NCBI GenBank assembly: GCA_964531385.1
Contig: CAZHGC010000003.1
Coordinates: forward strand, 62,001-126,000
Length of the DNA stretch: 64,000 bases
DNA from: MGBC114079 sp964531385
GTDB taxonomy: Bacteria; Bacillota; Clostridia; Lachnospirales; CAG-274
Direction of reading: 5' to 3'
Shown: positions 35,201 to 43,501 of the stretch, piece by piece
Layout of the letters: each line of letters begins with the position of its first letter
How positions within the stretch are numbered: the stretch's first letter is position 1
Notes under the pieces: model-generated
Databases searched by the model: none
What the model was told of the DNA's origin: nothing
Seen by the model: the letters and a program-made list of their open reading frames with translations, nothing else
Translations under genes and position numbers: made by a program

Positions 35201-36526
35201 AAAGATGCTTTGACAATTGTTATTCCTGAGGGTGAAGCAGAAATTAAAGAGTCAACTTTTACAAAAGAGTCGGATTGGAGCAGAGTTGTTAGATTTTCAA
35301 CAGGAAAAACCGACGATGAGTATGATGGAGACATAATTGATTCGCATTATCCTTTGCCTGATGATGATTTTGAATATATTTATGACGGTTTTACAAATAC
35401 TTTGACTTATCGTTTCCGTTCGAACAAAGAAGACGAAGACGGTCTTGACGATAACTTTGTTGACCAAAGATTTATTTCAACTTTACTTAAAAAGAAAGTT
35501 TACAAATTTGATGTTGATTTAACTTATTACAACAATTATCAAATTAATAACAGAGTTATTGAAATTCCATATTCAATTATGGAAGCTTTGGGAGAACACA
35601 AAATTACTCTTTATTTTAAAGCAGATAATGTTACTTACGGATTTTCTCCGGATTTTGTTAGAACAAACGAAATTAACAATCTTGCCGGTTATGGAATGGG
35701 TGCAACGGTTAAAATAACCGCAACTTCAAATCCTTCAGATGCTCCTATTCTTGGTTATGGGCAAACATATATTTCCCCGACTTCAAAGCTTTCGGTTGAT
35801 ATTGTTACGCCTTCAAGAACTGTTAATTTGAAACAATTTTATAAAGATGTTACGGTTGCAATTAAGCTTAATGACAGGTATACTTCTCAGGAGACAAACG
35901 TTGGAGCATATTATGACACAGATTTGACAACTGATTGGCAGAGATATAACAGCGTTTATAACGAAGCTATCGGTTCATTTATTGGAACAACAAAAGTTCC
36001 TGCAATTTTTTCGGCTATCAGAAAAAATTCGCCTTCGATTTCATCGAGCGACGGAAATGTTATTAATTCGGTTGTTGGTGTTAACAGCAGAATTGCAATT
36101 ACTGATTTGCAATATGTTAAACCGAATGCGGTTGTTTCAACTGTTCAATTTAACAACCTTATTGCGGCTGTTGCAAACGGAAGAAAAGACGTTGCAATTA
36201 ATGGGGCTTTATCTGATGCGGATTATAACGCACTTTCGAGAAAAGGAATTGTTATTAATTCTGCAACGGTTTCGAGAGAAGCTGGCGTTAATGCACTTGT
36301 TAGACTTTATGAAGTTAAGACAGGCAGACAAGCGTCTTATACACCTTTAAATCTTACACCATACAAAGATATTGCAAATGCAACGCCTGCTTACAGAACA
36401 GCTTTGCTTAAAGCTGCTGATTTGGGATTTTTTGAGGCAAGCAACGGTGCAAGACCTAAAGACACAATGAGTCTTGCAGAGCTTCTTTATATGGTTGACA
36501 TTATTATTAGAGACAGCAATATGTGA
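32234..36526 (+). CDS. giant secreted protein with FN3 and SLH-like domains (2)
   Basis: 1,430 residues. A signal peptide (about 1-33, ending SVFA) leads into a chain of FN3-like beta domains (for example near 160-250, 530-760 and 860-960) and ends with an SLH-like repeat of about 56 residues (YKDIANATPAYRTALLKAA ... LAELLYMVD). It has no transmembrane segment or sortase motif, so wall attachment would rely on the SLH-like end. It shares domain order with its upstream neighbour but not obvious close sequence identity. ATG behind GAGGGGG. trpD follows 40 bp downstream. Confidence 0.75.
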   Translation: MNKKFFRRFTASLLSFILSLSCITFNFESVFANRQSNVRDVVIRAMPPTGIASNINFSWTNPTWSDVNDAAAEDGDVMHTPDGFRVMERNVTAGESKYTNVSGDLTGNPALTTATVSRPLTTGSLYSYRIMPFHRHRYLQNDGSYVTSDAPSDSTAVEDVLFMTDLEVSASGSGNTLTVTWDNPMYSGKNIFSGYRIYYQRGGETVTSFNNFKDVSIDNSELIKLIDDKRTGVSRLQYSIYDTSLSQGEVYAVKVEPLYSGSEIRKLTNLSYANIDIGGTIYKMAFNSYNTNEYRTNNAYISIPLEILENGKDYLNLHWWGLSNTIGNIQRIEVFKGPAENDIGVKIGTIYSPQAIYVNYWQIDRPTETTYYQLKVFVEDMDVPLTSEIALYDPSQVNITPNKPKIYVDVNKTATQNTLDVYWSVFLRYPYNENEQEFVQDDGMYIDTNVKYDLWVSDSLENIQNPGLPKTLDGVTPAQLKQTEIEETENPVYYNPITTYTTEENGAFVSKPIVQNKVYYIKLVVSKPVAIGNDLVADPAYASEYFPAKGGISTPQSLGKPPLKIREDENGNEMVTNNSVEVEWRTKWFEVYDSNTDSWYSKASVDNSEVHFGDDATTGGAIDFVGVASEEKVKELFQKAGLSEDGVNLLPVREVDLTDSDIKYQMLYIPYEDITEKEGGYEAYLEKIMTDENAGWTDISPTFSSDITASYNIAELEKNTTYAIIIRPYRLLEDGQKDAYPTYIMGTTLPDSPNLDITPTVPVLEEDAHDDMSITVKWQEHMNSLEYELAYSTNLLEDPASGTVIDMAEILENGDHITEEEVKRIYYKINGLMPETGYYIWLRANAPNGENGTATYSSWSSPIYVVTSELGKPDVPSGLGLVSKNSLGIYNNTNSTDLKQRGEDYLILEWYRNEDDIGEYPAVPAGGDSYEVLVDEHIKDTIVTKLNKLTANKSYYARVKARCTVSVATDGTREKAFTYILQFSDNEDFKDALTIVIPEGEAEIKESTFTKESDWSRVVRFSTGKTDDEYDGDIIDSHYPLPDDDFEYIYDGFTNTLTYRFRSNKEDEDGLDDNFVDQRFISTLLKKKVYKFDVDLTYYNNYQINNRVIEIPYSIMEALGEHKITLYFKADNVTYGFSPDFVRTNEINNLAGYGMGATVKITATSNPSDAPILGYGQTYISPTSKLSVDIVTPSRTVNLKQFYKDVTVAIKLNDRYTSQETNVGAYYDTDLTTDWQRYNSVYNEAIGSFIGTTKVPAIFSAIRKNSPSISSSDGNVINSVVGVNSRIAITDLQYVKPNAVVSTVQFNNLIAAVANGRKDVAINGALSDADYNALSRKGIVINSATVSREAGVNALVRLYEVKTGRQASYTPLNLTPYKDIANATPAYRTALLKAADLGFFEASNGARPKDTMSLAELLYMVDIIIRDSNM

Positions 36527-36566
36527 CAACTGATTTTGTAGTTGGTTTTGGAAAGGTGATTTGACT

Positions 36567-37583
36567 ATGATTGATATGAAACAAGCTATTAACAAAGTTG
36601 TTAGAAATGAAAATTTGAGTGTTGATGAGGCGAAAGACGTTATGAAGCAACTTCTTGGCGGAGGCGCAACACAGGCTCAAATTGGAAGCATACTTACAGC
36701 ACTTAGAATGAAAGGCGAAAACCTTGATGAAATTGTTGGCTGTGCAAGTGTTCTTCAAAGTTTGGCAGAGCATATGAATCTTGACGGAAATTACATTGAT
36801 TTTGTTGGAACAGGCGGAGACGGAACAAATACATTTAATATTTCTACGACTTCTGCTTTTGTTGCGGCGGGTTCAGGTGTTAGGATTGCAAAACACGGAA
36901 ACAGGGCTATTTCAAGCAGAAGCGGTTCGATTGACGTTTTGGAGGCTCTTGGTGTTAACATTATGCTTGAAGCGGAACTTGTTGAAAAATGTTTTAATGA
37001 AACAGGAATTGGTTTTATGTTTGCTCAAGTTTTTCACAAAAAGATGAAGAGTGTTGGGCAGGCACGAAAAGAGCTTGGAATGAGGTCTATATTCAATATT
37101 ATTGGGCCTTTGTCAAACCCTTCCGATGCAAAATCTCAGCTTATTGGAGTTTTTAGCCCAGATCTTACAAAAACTTTTGCACAGGCTATGAAAGTTATGG
37201 GCGTTAAACGTGCATTGGTTGTTAACGGCGGAGACGGTATGGACGAGATTACTACAACGGACAAAACTTTTGTTTCTGAAATTATAGACGGAAAAATTAT
37301 CAGTTATGAAATTACTCCGGAAGAATTTGGATTTGAAAGAGCCGACAAGGCGGAACTTGTTGGCGGAAATGCTGATGAAAACGCAAAAATTACAATGGAT
37401 ATTTTGAAAGGAGCAAAAGGTCCGAAAAGGGACATTGTTCTTCTTAATTCGGGTGCGGCAATTTATATTTCCGGTGCTACAAAATCCATTAATGAAGGCA
37501 TTGAAATTGCGAGAGAATCCATTGACAGCGGAAAAGCTTTGAAGAAGCTTCAACAAGTTGTTAAAGTTACAAATTCTTTATGA
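36567..37583 (+). CDS. trpD: anthranilate phosphoribosyltransferase
   Basis: 338 residues. It transfers phosphoribosyl from PRPP to anthranilate in tryptophan synthesis. Motifs: the PRPP loop VGTGGDGTNTFNISTTSA (about 80-97), KHGNRAISSRSGS and NIIGPLSNP. ATG at 36567 lies 10 nt from GGAAAGG; a TTG two codons upstream is possible. No other trp gene is in the window, and it lies 40 bp behind a surface-protein gene, so it seems detached from its pathway. A thymidine/pyrimidine phosphorylase relative is excluded by the motif set. Confidence 0.93.
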   Translation: MIDMKQAINKVVRNENLSVDEAKDVMKQLLGGGATQAQIGSILTALRMKGENLDEIVGCASVLQSLAEHMNLDGNYIDFVGTGGDGTNTFNISTTSAFVAAGSGVRIAKHGNRAISSRSGSIDVLEALGVNIMLEAELVEKCFNETGIGFMFAQVFHKKMKSVGQARKELGMRSIFNIIGPLSNPSDAKSQLIGVFSPDLTKTFAQAMKVMGVKRALVVNGGDGMDEITTTDKTFVSEIIDGKIISYEITPEEFGFERADKAELVGGNADENAKITMDILKGAKGPKRDIVLLNSGAAIYISGATKSINEGIEIARESIDSGKALKKLQQVVKVTNSL

Positions 37584-37631
37584 TTGACTAAGGGAATTTA
37601 AAATTTCTTTCTGTTTTCCGTATAAAAAATA

Positions 37632-37684
37632 CAGGTTTAGAGGTCTGGGAAAATTTTTCACACTTCTAAGCCTGATTTTTTTTT
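37632..37684 (+). terminator. terminator after trpD
   Basis: CAGGTTTAGA pairs with TCTAAGCCTG (one G-U pair), followed by a long T-run. Confidence 0.85.
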
Positions 37685-37738
37685 GTTCAAAGATTGAACT
37701 TTGTAGGTTGTTGTTTTATAAATTTTTGCTAAAAAGGG

Positions 37739-37780
37739 AAAAAGCTGTTTTCAAGGATTGACCTTGAAAACAGCTTTTTA
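37739..37780. terminator. terminator of gatB (bidirectional)
   Basis: AAAAGCTGTTTTCAAGG and CCTTGAAAACAGCTTTT form a 17-bp perfect stem with flanking A and T runs. It ends the leftward aspS-gat operon. Confidence 0.9.
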
Positions 37781-37785
37781 TTATA

Positions 37786-39219
37786 TTATAAATTTTCCAA
37801 TTTTTCTTTTAAAATTTTATTAACAGCTTGTGGATTTGCTTTGCCTTTCAATGCTTTCATTGTTTGGCCAACGAGGAAGCCGAAAGCTTTTGCATTTCCG
37901 CTTTTAAAGTCTTCGACACCTTTTGCATTTTCGGCAATGACTTTATCGATTGTATCGGAAACAAGGCTGTCATCATTGAGCATTAAAAGACCTTTTTCTT
38001 CAACGTATTTTTCAGGGTCAACGTCATTTCTGAAAACTTCTTCGAAAACTTCTTTTCCAACGGTTCTGTTTATTTTTCCCTCGGAAATTAAATTAATTAT
38101 TGCTGCAGTTTTTTCCGGTTTTATATTTATATCTTCCGGCAAAGTTGATGTTTCACTTAAAAGACGCATAAGTTCGCCCATTATGAGGTTACAAGCTTCT
38201 TTTGGTTTTTTACAAATTGCTGTTGTATCTTCGAAAAGATATGCAAGTTGTTTTGCTGATGTTATAACGCCGGCATCATATTCACTTAAACCGAATTCTT
38301 TTATATAACGTGCACGTTTTGCTTCGGGAAGTTCCGGAAGATTTGTTTGGACGTTATTAATCCATTCATCGCTTATTTCTATTGGAAGAAGGTCCGGTTC
38401 GGGGAAATAACGATAATCTTGTGCATTTTCTTTTGAACGCATTGCGAAACTTGCGTCTTTATTTTCGTCCCATCTTCTTGTTTCCTGAACAACTTTGTTT
38501 CCTTCTTCAAGAATTTCGATTTGACGTTTTGCTTCAAAATTTATTGCTCTGTATATTGCCTTGAAAGAGTTCATATTTTTCATTTCACTTCTTGTTCCAA
38601 ATTCTTTTTGGCCAACAGGGCGAACGGAAACGTTTACATCGGCACGCATTGAACCTTCTTGCATTTTACAGTCGGAAACGCCGAGGTACATCATAATATC
38701 TCTAAGTTTTGTTAAATAGGCGATTACTTCATCGGCACTTCTGAAATCGGGTTCGGAAACGATTTCGAGAAGGGGAACGCCACAACGGTTATAGTCGACC
38801 AATGTACAATCGTCCCAAGGGTCATGGATAAGTTTTCCGGCATCTTCTTCCATATGGATTTCGTGAATTCCTATGAATTTTTTAACTCCGTCAACTTCGA
38901 TTTCAACTTTACCGTTTTGACAAATTGGCAAATAGAGCTGTGAAACCTGATAAGCTTTTGGGAGGTCGGGGTAGAAGTAGTTTTTTCTGTCGAATTTATT
39001 ATGTCTTGTTATATCACAATTTAACGCCAATCCTGCTCTTATTGCAAATTCAACAACTCCCTTATTCATAACGGGAAGACTTCCGGGCATACCTGTGCAA
39101 ACAGGGCAAACGTGGGTGTTTGGTTCGCCGCCAAATTCAGTTGTACAGCCACAGAATATTTTTGATTTTGTTGAAAGCTCAACGTGAACTTCAAGACCGA
39201 CTACAGTTTCATAATTCAT
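37786..39219 (-). CDS. gatB: aspartyl/glutamyl-tRNA amidotransferase subunit B
   Basis: 477 residues, the normal length. GatB holds the kinase/transamidase site and the tRNA-binding tail domain. Motifs: GLEVHVEL near the start, the CPVCTGMPGSLPV zinc segment, KNYFYPDLPKAYQ, and the C-terminal YqeY-like tail ending VNKILKEKL. Its ATG overlaps the TAA of gatA by one base (TAATG), implying translational coupling. With GatC and GatA it amidates Glu-tRNA(Gln) and Asp-tRNA(Asn). Confidence 0.97.
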   Translation of the reverse strand: MNYETVVGLEVHVELSTKSKIFCGCTTEFGGEPNTHVCPVCTGMPGSLPVMNKGVVEFAIRAGLALNCDITRHNKFDRKNYFYPDLPKAYQVSQLYLPICQNGKVEIEVDGVKKFIGIHEIHMEEDAGKLIHDPWDDCTLVDYNRCGVPLLEIVSEPDFRSADEVIAYLTKLRDIMMYLGVSDCKMQEGSMRADVNVSVRPVGQKEFGTRSEMKNMNSFKAIYRAINFEAKRQIEILEEGNKVVQETRRWDENKDASFAMRSKENAQDYRYFPEPDLLPIEISDEWINNVQTNLPELPEAKRARYIKEFGLSEYDAGVITSAKQLAYLFEDTTAICKKPKEACNLIMGELMRLLSETSTLPEDINIKPEKTAAIINLISEGKINRTVGKEVFEEVFRNDVDPEKYVEEKGLLMLNDDSLVSDTIDKVIAENAKGVEDFKSGNAKAFGFLVGQTMKALKGKANPQAVNKILKEKLENL

Positions 39220-40697
39220 TATGCTCTTCCTCCTTTAACAATTTCAGGTTTTTTTAAATGGAAATCTGTGTTTGCTTGGAAAGCATGGGCAGCTTTTACC
39301 AAAACAGGTTCGCTGAATGCTTTTCCTATAAGCTGCATTCCTATTGGCATATTATTTTTGCCAAATCCGCAAGGAATATTTACGGCAGGAATTCCGGCAA
39401 GGTTTACGGAAACTGTGTAAATATCGCCCAAATACATTTTAAGCGGGTCTGATGTGTTTTCTCCAAGTTTGAATGCTGTTGTTGGAGCAGTTGGGCTTAA
39501 AATCATATCATATTTTTCGAAAGCTTCGTTGAAGCTGTTTTTAATTAAACCACGAACTTGCAAGCCTTTTTTGTAGTATGCGTCATAATATCCGGAACTT
39601 AAAACGAAAGAGCCGAGCATAATTCTTCTTTTTACTTCCATTCCGAAGCCTTCACTTCTTGAGTTATAGAACACATCAAGAATTCCGTCACCTTTTTCGC
39701 TTCTGAAGCCATATTTTATTCCGTCATATCTTGAAAGATTTGAACTTGCTTCGGCACAAGCAACAACGTAATATGCAGGGATTGCATAATCTACGATTGG
39801 CATTTCAAATTCACAAATTTCAGCACCGAGTTTTTTTAACGTTTCGGCTGATGAAAGAACAGCCTCTTTTACATCATTGTCGAGACCTTCGCCGAAATAA
39901 TTTTTTGGAATTCCAATTTTTAAGCCTTTCACATCTCCGTCAAATGATTTTGAAAAATCGAAAGTTTCGTTTTTGATTGATGTTGAATCTTTAACATCGT
40001 GGCCGGAAATTATTTCGAGAACGGAAGCACAATCTTTTATATCACGTCCGACAGGGCCGATTTGGTCGAGCGAGGAGGCGAAAGCAACAAGTCCATATCT
40101 TGAAACTGCACCGTATGTTGGTTTTATTCCAGAAATTCCACAGAAAGAGCAAGGTTGTCTTATTGAACCGCCTGTGTCTGAGCCAAGAGTGTATATTGCT
40201 TCTTCGGCAGCAACGGCAGCGGCAGAGCCACCTGACGAACCGCCGGGAACTCTTTCCAAATCCCAAGGGTTTTTTGTTGCTCCGAAATATGATGTTTCTG
40301 TTGAGCCACCCATTGCGAATTCGTCCATATTGAGTTTTCCGAGAACGACTGCACCTGCATTTTTAAGCTTGTCAACAACTGTTGCGTTATATGGAGGAAC
40401 GAAGTTTTCGAGCATTTTTGAACCGCAAGTTGTGTTTGTTCCTTTTGTGCAGATATTATCTTTTATTGCCATTGGAACGCCGGCAAGCGGAGAAAGCTCT
40501 TCGCCTTTATCTATTTTTGCCTGAACTTCTTCGGCTTCTTTAATAGCCATATCTTCAAGAACGGAAGTATAGGCATTTATATCTTTTTCTGTTTTTTTGA
40601 TATTTTCAAGCATTTGCTTTGTAACTTCAACAGAGCTTACTTCTTTATTTTTTATCATCTGCCCGATTTCAAGAGCAGTTTTGTTTGAAAAATCCAT
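39219..40697 (-). CDS. gatA: aspartyl/glutamyl-tRNA amidotransferase subunit A
   Basis: 492 residues. GatA is the amidase-signature glutaminase that supplies ammonia to GatB. The catalytic Lys lies in GVPMAIKDNIC (about residue 77) and the Ser/cis-Ser pair in GGSSGGSAAAVAA with SDTGGSIRQP downstream. ATG has GGAG upstream. It sits 14 bp after gatC and is coupled to gatB. Confidence 0.97.
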   Translation of the reverse strand: MDFSNKTALEIGQMIKNKEVSSVEVTKQMLENIKKTEKDINAYTSVLEDMAIKEAEEVQAKIDKGEELSPLAGVPMAIKDNICTKGTNTTCGSKMLENFVPPYNATVVDKLKNAGAVVLGKLNMDEFAMGGSTETSYFGATKNPWDLERVPGGSSGGSAAAVAAEEAIYTLGSDTGGSIRQPCSFCGISGIKPTYGAVSRYGLVAFASSLDQIGPVGRDIKDCASVLEIISGHDVKDSTSIKNETFDFSKSFDGDVKGLKIGIPKNYFGEGLDNDVKEAVLSSAETLKKLGAEICEFEMPIVDYAIPAYYVVACAEASSNLSRYDGIKYGFRSEKGDGILDVFYNSRSEGFGMEVKRRIMLGSFVLSSGYYDAYYKKGLQVRGLIKNSFNEAFEKYDMILSPTAPTTAFKLGENTSDPLKMYLGDIYTVSVNLAGIPAVNIPCGFGKNNMPIGMQLIGKAFSEPVLVKAAHAFQANTDFHLKKPEIVKGGRA

Positions 40698-40711
40698 AAT
40701 ACACTCTCCTT

Positions 40712-40999
40712 TTATTCAACAGTTTTTGGAACTTTAAAGCAGCCGTCTTTTTTCATTGGTGCATTTGCAAGAATTGTTTCTCTATTTGCAGAGGGAACGA
40801 GAACATCTTCACGAAAATTATTTGTGAACGCAAAAGGGTGGGAAACAGCTTCAACGTTTGATGTGTCAAGTTCGTTGAGTTTATCTATATAGTTTAAGAT
40901 TTTTCCCAAATCAACTTCGGCTTTTTCTTCTTCTTCTTTTGAAAGTTTAAGTCTTGAAAGGTCTTCAAGGTAGGTGATGAGTTCATCATTTATTTGCAT
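40712..40999 (-). CDS. gatC: aspartyl/glutamyl-tRNA amidotransferase subunit C
   Basis: 95 residues, standard size. GatC stabilises the GatA-GatB complex. The conserved pattern ELITYLEDLSRLKLSKEEEE at the N-terminus, LDTSNVEAVSHP in the middle and a C-terminal FKVPKTVE are present. Ribosome site AAGGAGG. It lies 44 bp after the alpha/beta hydrolase; no strong terminator is seen between them. Confidence 0.96.
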   Translation of the reverse strand: MQINDELITYLEDLSRLKLSKEEEEKAEVDLGKILNYIDKLNELDTSNVEAVSHPFAFTNNFREDVLVPSANRETILANAPMKKDGCFKVPKTVE

Positions 41000-41043
41000 A
41001 TCAAAAATCCTCCTTTTGAAATTGAAAAATATTTTTTAAGTAT

Positions 41044-41730
41044 TTAGGTTATATTTTGCAAAAAAAGTTCAACTTCTTTATTGAATGACGAATGTTCTTT
41101 ATTTGCGATAAAGTGGTCGCCTTTAATGATTGACAATTTTGAGTTTGGTATGTTTTTTGCAATTTCTTTTGTATGCGATTCTTTAATCATATCTTTTGTT
41201 CCGCAAATTACAAGTGTTGGAACGGTTATATGTGATAATTCATTTTTATTGATATTAGGTTCGTTCACCATTAAACCGAGCAATTCGGCATTTCTTTTTG
41301 CGGAAGCTGATTTTGCGGAAAAGAGCTTTGCAATTTTGTAACCGATTTCAATTGGCAATTGTGTTGTTCTTTTAACTCCGCAAGGGGTTAGGTTTCCGCC
41401 GTTTAATATTAGTGCGTTAACTTTTTTCGGATATGTTAGCGTGAACTTCATTGCGATGTTTGCCCCATCGGAAAAGCCTAAAATTATTGCATTTGGAATG
41501 TTTAGGTTTTTCATAAAATTGTTTAAATCGGCTGAAAATTGCTCGATTGTGAACGGAGCTTTTCCCCTCGGTGAGTTTCCATGACCTCTTGTATCAACTG
41601 CTATTACGCGATAGTTATTGCTGAAATAATCTATTTGATTTTTGAAATATGTGCAGTTTTCTCCATTTCCATGCAAGAGGATTAAAGGTTTGCCAAATCC
41701 TTTTTCTTGATAATACAGAGATATATCCAT
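41044..41730 (-). CDS. alpha/beta-fold hydrolase
   Basis: 228 residues. A complete catalytic triad can be read: nucleophile elbow GFSDG (Ser in GxSxG, about residue 87), Asp in GTKDM, and His in KGDHF. The oxyanion region is LLHGNGEN. A short cap domain lies between the sixth strand and the acid. Substrate unknown. It lies between aspS and gatC in the same orientation, 64 bp from aspS. A role linked to aminoacylation, for example hydrolysis of an ester by-product, would be speculation. Confidence 0.88.
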   Translation of the reverse strand: MDISLYYQEKGFGKPLILLHGNGENCTYFKNQIDYFSNNYRVIAVDTRGHGNSPRGKAPFTIEQFSADLNNFMKNLNIPNAIILGFSDGANIAMKFTLTYPKKVNALILNGGNLTPCGVKRTTQLPIEIGYKIAKLFSAKSASAKRNAELLGLMVNEPNINKNELSHITVPTLVICGTKDMIKESHTKEIAKNIPNSKLSIIKGDHFIANKEHSSFNKEVELFLQNIT

Positions 41731-41794
41731 TTTACAACCTCACTTGGTTTTATTTTTTTAACAAAATTTGAAGAGGGGCATTGATTGAATTACA

Positions 41795-43129
41795 TTATGG
41801 ATTAAGTCTTGTAATATCTCTTGGGAACATAGATGTTGCACGAATGTTCTTTTCATCGATAAGTTTCATTAAGAATCTTTCGAGACCCATTCCCAAACCG
41901 CCATGAGGAGGGCAACCCTGTTTATGAAGCATAAGGTAACTTTCGAAATCTTCAGGGTTTAAACCCTTTGAAATCATTTTTTCAACTTGAACGTTATAGT
42001 CGTGTATACGCTGGCCACCTGTTGTTATTTCCATACCTTTGAAAAGAAGGTCGAAGCTTAAGGTATATTTTTCGTTTTCAGGGTCGTCCATTGCATAGAA
42101 CGGGCGTTTTTTAATTGGGTAATGTGTTACGAAAACAAAATCGCTGTTATATTCTTCTTTGAATAGTTCGCTTATAAGGCGTTCTTCTTCAGGTTCTAAA
42201 TCATATGGGTCTTTAATTTTTCTGTTATATTTTTCTGCAATCATTTCTTTTGCATCTTTGAACTTAACGCAAGGGATTTCTGTTATGACAGGAAGTTCAA
42301 CGTTAAGTTTTTTGAGACAATCGGAATAATTTTCGTTTAAAAATTCGAATGCAAATTTTAACATTCCTGTTTCCATATTTATTATGTCGTAGAAATTTTC
42401 TATGAAGCCCATTTCAAAATCGACACCGATGTATTCGTTAAGATGTCTTACGGTTTCGTGTTTTTCAGCTCTGAAAACAGGGGCAATTTCAAAAACTCTT
42501 TCAAAAACGGGGATAAGCATTTGTTTGTAGAACTGTGGGCTTTGGGCAAGGTATGCTTTTTTTCCGAAATATTCAAGTTTGAAAATGTTTGCACCGCCTT
42601 CTGCACCGGCTGCAACGATTTTTGGCGAGAAAATTTCTGTGAAGTTATTATCTTCGAGATATTTTCTGAACGCTTGAACAATTCCTGCCTGAAGTTTGAA
42701 AACAGTTCTTTTTCTTTCGTTTCTTAAAACTATTGGACGAATTGGCAATTCATTTTCAATTGAGATGTTGAGATTTCTTTTATTTATTGCGAAAGGCATT
42801 TCTTCGGCGGGAGAGGACAAAAGCTTCATTTCAGAAACACGAATTTCAATTCCGTTTACAGCTCTTGGTTCATCGCCGACATCACCTGTTACAACAACGG
42901 AGTTTTCTTCTTTGAGAAGTTCTTTTTCTTCTTCACTTCCGTTTTTGTTGTACACACATTGAACAAGGCCACCTATTTTGCGGAGAATTACAAAAGCGAA
43001 ATCTCCCATATCACGAACGTTGTAAATCATTCCATGAACACGAACATTTTTTCTTTCTTCTTCTTTTAATGCAACCAAATCTTTAATTTCCAAATCTTTG
43101 CTTGCATTGACACCGTTTACTTTAATCAT
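41795..43129 (-). CDS. aspS: aspartyl-tRNA synthetase, archaeal/eukaryal type
   Basis: 444 residues, which lacks the bacterial GAD insertion (bacterial AspRS is about 590) and so belongs to the short archaeal-like type. Class II motifs are present: the N-terminal OB anticodon-binding fold (VRVHGMIYNVRDMG), motif 2 around FEIAPVFRAEKHETVRHLNEY, and motif 3 GGLGMGLERFLM. Start at 43129 follows GGAGG. Such enzymes often charge both tRNA(Asp) and tRNA(Asn), and the GatCAB genes downstream fit that; the discriminating OB-fold residues look atypical (Tyr where Trp or His is usual), so specificity is not settled. A T-box leader precedes it. Confidence 0.93.
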   Translation of the reverse strand: MIKVNGVNASKDLEIKDLVALKEEERKNVRVHGMIYNVRDMGDFAFVILRKIGGLVQCVYNKNGSEEEKELLKEENSVVVTGDVGDEPRAVNGIEIRVSEMKLLSSPAEEMPFAINKRNLNISIENELPIRPIVLRNERKRTVFKLQAGIVQAFRKYLEDNNFTEIFSPKIVAAGAEGGANIFKLEYFGKKAYLAQSPQFYKQMLIPVFERVFEIAPVFRAEKHETVRHLNEYIGVDFEMGFIENFYDIINMETGMLKFAFEFLNENYSDCLKKLNVELPVITEIPCVKFKDAKEMIAEKYNRKIKDPYDLEPEEERLISELFKEEYNSDFVFVTHYPIKKRPFYAMDDPENEKYTLSFDLLFKGMEITTGGQRIHDYNVQVEKMISKGLNPEDFESYLMLHKQGCPPHGGLGMGLERFLMKLIDEKNIRATSMFPRDITRLNP

Positions 43130-43144
43130 TGAACAAAACCTCCA

Positions 43145-43418
43145 AAAAAATAATAAAAAAACGCCCCGAAGAAACTTCAGGGCGAGCATAGTCCGCGGTA
43201 CCACCTAAATTGACAAAACGCAAAAGCGGATTGTCCTCTTGAAACACAATAACGAGTGTAAACCGTACTTTCTTAATTAGCTTATTTTTGCAAGCTGTTC
43301 GGAAAGCAAGCTAAAAAGTGTTTTTCGCAAAAGAGTGTCATAACAGGCAATTTCAGTCACGTTGCCCGCTCCCTGATAAGTTTCTCTTTTGTTACTTTTC
43401 TTTATCAAAGCCGTTAAT
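43145..43418 (-). promoter_or_regulatory. T-box riboswitch, predicted Asp-specific
   Basis: Read on the minus strand, the leader has a Stem I (AAAAGAG ... CTCTTTT), the conserved T-box AGGTGGTACCGCGG (43206-43193) and a terminator stem CGCCCTGAAG/CTTCGGGGCG (43184-43162) with a T-run. The specifier position on the 3' side of the Stem I internal loop reads GAC followed by A (GAC at 43339-43337), an aspartate codon. Uncharged tRNA(Asp) would pair with it and stabilise the antiterminator, switching on aspS and, probably, the genes behind it. Confidence 0.93.
43155..43184 (-). terminator. T-box-controlled terminator
   Basis: The stem CGCCCTGAAG/CTTCGGGGCG is followed by TTTTTTT on the minus strand; it competes with the antiterminator built on the T-box sequence. 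Confidence 0.9.
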
Positions 43419-43424
43419 ATTAGT

Positions 43425-43453
43425 AATATATCATATTTAATTGAAATATGCAA
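43425..43453 (-). promoter_or_regulatory. promoter of the T-box/aspS operon
   Basis: Minus strand TTGCAT (43453-43448), 17-bp spacer, TATATT (43430-43425), placing the start near 43418 just ahead of Stem I. Confidence 0.6.
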
Positions 43454-43501
43454 CAAAAAAGTTAAAAATTTATGTTTTTTTTGCAATTTTTGAAAGAGAT
43501 T

